From contig JALNKM010000005.1 of the NCBI GenBank assembly GCA_023268155.1, forward strand, positions 36,279 through 100,278: DNA of 64,000 nt. Direction: 5' to 3'. The position numbers and the translations under genes are program-made. The notes beneath the pieces are model-generated. The model had not been told where the DNA came from, did no database searches, and worked only from the letters and a program-made list of their open reading frames with translations. The DNA comes from Candidatus Geocrenenecus huangii. Lineage in GTDB: Archaea > Thermoproteota > Nitrososphaeria_A > Caldarchaeales > Wolframiiraptoraceae. Positions 62,593 through 64,000 of the stretch are shown piece after piece (the first letter of the stretch is position 1; each line of letters begins with the position of its first letter).

Positions 62593-63554
62593 TCTTTAAG
62601 CACCAGTGTTATAGCTTCGTAGCTTAAAGGCTTGGATATAAGGTTCTTCTCTAGAAGCCACGAGTTGACTAGCTCAAAGTTATTCTTAGGATAGTCAACG
62701 ATATTTCCCCTCCACTTTGGAAGCCACTTGCCCTTAAGTTCTTCTGGTATGAAGATCTCCTTTTCAATAACTTCACGGTACTTTTCAGGATTAGCTTTAT
62801 ACAGTCTTAAAGCTTCGTTTAATATACTTCTAAGCTTTAATGCAACGCTATGGCTAGCGACATCACTTCTAGCTATAATAACGGTCATGGTTATAGGGGT
62901 CTTTAGAATTTTATCATCAGCTATAAGCTTAGCACCCTTAGCTATAGCTAAAGTACCCCATGGATCCGGTAGTACTGTTCCCTCAACCTTACCTTCAATC
63001 AACATCTGAAATCTAACAGGTATAGGTGGTACGTCGATCCAGTTTATAGACCCCGGATTAACATTTAAGCCTTTAATTATATGCCATGCAGCAAATTCTA
63101 TAATAGTGTTCTGGGATATAGCTATACTCTTAGGAACTTCGATGTCTGAGTCTGGAGAAGCTAGTAAGTAAAATAGTCCATCTTCAGGATACTCTCCTAG
63201 GAGCAAGCTAATAATCTTAAGATTGACCCCCTTATCAGCTAGAATAAGAGTTGTGATTGGATCATTAAGAGCAACATCTATAAGACCAGCTGTGAAAGCT
63301 GAGTCTCTCCCCATAGCAGAACCATACATTACAATACTAGCGTTTACACCATACTTAGCATACAAGTCTTCATACTTAGCTACTATGAACGGTACAGAGT
63401 CTTCTATAGGCAGTAACCCTATTCTTATGTTAATAACTTCACTAGAAGGCTTGCCAGCGCTCCATATATAGGATTTCCCTAAAAAGTTGAACATTACGAT
63501 AACTATAGCCAACAAGACTAAGATAGCTAAGGCTAATTTAGCTTTATTACGCAT
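62589..63554 (-). CDS. ABC transporter substrate-binding protein (NMT1/SsuA-like)
   Basis: Membrane-anchored binding protein: N-terminal hydrophobic helix (LALAILVLLAIVIVMFNFLG), then a type-II periplasmic-binding fold. It carries RIGLLPIEDSVPFIVAKYEDLYAKYGV (key NMT1-like start) and GLIDVALNDPITTLILADKG. No lipobox Cys is seen, so it is probably held by the helix. The ligand may be an aromatic, sulfonate or thiamine pyrimidine precursor. It is divergent from a UbiD gene. Confidence 0.87.
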   Translation of the reverse strand: MRNKAKLALAILVLLAIVIVMFNFLGKSYIWSAGKPSSEVINIRIGLLPIEDSVPFIVAKYEDLYAKYGVNASIVMYGSAMGRDSAFTAGLIDVALNDPITTLILADKGVNLKIISLLLGEYPEDGLFYLLASPDSDIEVPKSIAISQNTIIEFAAWHIIKGLNVNPGSINWIDVPPIPVRFQMLIEGKVEGTVLPDPWGTLAIAKGAKLIADDKILKTPITMTVIIARSDVASHSVALKLRSILNEALRLYKANPEKYREVIEKEIFIPEELKGKWLPKWRGNIVDYPKNNFELVNSWLLEKNLISKPLSYEAITLVLKE

Positions 63555-63625
63555 TTAGCTACACTGCATACTCTACGGTGAGAGTTAAATTTAGCATTTA
63601 CTTTTAAGGTTGAGGGGACGTTAAA

Positions 63626-64000
63626 GTGACTTTTAAGGATTTAAGGGAAGCGTTAAAAGCGGTTGAGAGTTGGGGTAATTTATGTAAAGTTAAAGTTCCT
63701 GTTACTCCTGAGCTAGAGGTTGCAGAAATAGCTAGGAGGGTGATGTACTCTAGAGGTCCTACGTTGCTATTTGACAGTATAAAAGGATATCCTGATTGGC
63801 GCATGGCTACAAACCTATTTAGAAATATTGATACGATTAAGAAGATTCTTGATGTTGAGAAGCTTGAGGAGATAGGTGAGAGCCTTATAAGATTGTTAAC
63901 TACATCTCCTCCACTAGGGTTTTTGGAGAAACTTTATAATCTCTATGATGTTTTAAAGCTTGGAGCTTATGCTCCTAAGAAAGTAGGCAAGGGTTTGTTT
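63626..64000 (+). CDS. UbiD-family decarboxylase, N-terminal part
   Basis: Truncated by the window end: 125 codons without a stop. GTG start preceded by ggttgagggg. The N-terminus FKDLREALKAVESWGNLCKV, ELEVAEIARRV and GPTLLFDSIKGYPDWRMATNLF is the standard UbiD opening. The prenyl-FMN-binding and catalytic region lies beyond the window. It may decarboxylate aromatic acids, but related UbiDs act in ubiquinone or menaquinone synthesis and this cannot be decided. Confidence 0.85.
   Translation, partial: MTFKDLREALKAVESWGNLCKVKVPVTPELEVAEIARRVMYSRGPTLLFDSIKGYPDWRMATNLFRNIDTIKKILDVEKLEEIGESLIRLLTTSPPLGFLEKLYNLYDVLKLGAYAPKKVGKGLF

Noticed and set aside
1..64000. CRISPR array, integrase, transposase or rRNA genes
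   Set aside because: No repeat-spacer pattern, no such coding motifs and no rRNA sequence seen on either strand.

Overview
The window is archaeal. Markers are TFE, archaeal-type aRF1, archaeal aspartyl-tRNA synthetase, Trm56, Alba, a histone-fold protein, ribosomal proteins S10 and L40e, fructose-1,6-bisphosphate aldolase/phosphatase, pantoate kinase, tRNAs with anticodon-loop introns and no encoded CCA, TATA-type promoters and frequent TTG starts. Gene content fits a thermophilic or moderately thermophilic heterotroph of the Thermoproteota side of the archaea. I cannot fix the lineage: no rRNA gene is present.

Layout. 0-15 kb: central sugar metabolism (FBP aldolase/phosphatase, phosphomannomutase, Zn-alcohol dehydrogenase, aldo/keto reductase), a short histone, a PRTase/NfeD/slipin membrane operon, a CBS protein, a DHH phosphoesterase, an operon joining an ECF-type S component to pantoate kinase, and an AbrB-PhoU regulator. 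13-25 kb: a fatty-acid beta-oxidation island with acyl-CoA synthetase, ETF beta and alpha, 3-hydroxyacyl-CoA dehydrogenase, thiolase plus DUF35 partner, enoyl-CoA hydratase, acyl-CoA dehydrogenase and a membrane Fe-S protein resembling ETF:menaquinone oxidoreductases. 25-36 kb: bacterial-type LeuCD, malate dehydrogenase, aRF1, S10, an aminotransferase, assorted hydrolases and several uncharacterised small proteins. 36-45 kb: complex I subunits (an unusual NuoI, NuoA, NuoH) interspersed with 6-phosphofructokinase, AspRS, Alba and L40e. 45-55 kb: a BMP-type nucleoside-like ABC transporter with fused permeases, then an aldehyde:ferredoxin oxidoreductase module (MoaD-like protein, four-cluster ferredoxin, AOR) and an amidohydrolase of the cytosine deaminase family with an altered metal site. 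55-64 kb: TFE, Trm56, two tRNA genes, a sulfur module (SQR-like, TusA-like, DsrE2-like), a small zinc-ribbon protein, a frameshifted isochorismatase, an ABC transporter of the sulfonate/thiamine-precursor type and the start of a UbiD decarboxylase.

How it fits together. Acyl-CoA synthetase and the beta-oxidation enzymes would feed acetyl-CoA to central metabolism, with electrons leaving through ETF into the membrane Fe-S protein and quinone, and NADH or ferredoxin going to complex I. AOR would supply reduced ferredoxin. FBP aldolase/phosphatase and an ATP-type PFK give both directions of the upper sugar pathway.

The most interesting non-protein items are two C/D box guide RNA candidates. The one on the minus strand at 36509-36577 has boxes, spacing, a terminal stem and a guide that, from memory, matches a conserved 23S rRNA stretch. 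I found no CRISPR array, integrase, insertion sequence or replication origin. The region that comes closest to an undescribed system is the AOR/MoaD-like/ferredoxin module beside the variant deaminase and BMP transporter; its joint function is inference only.
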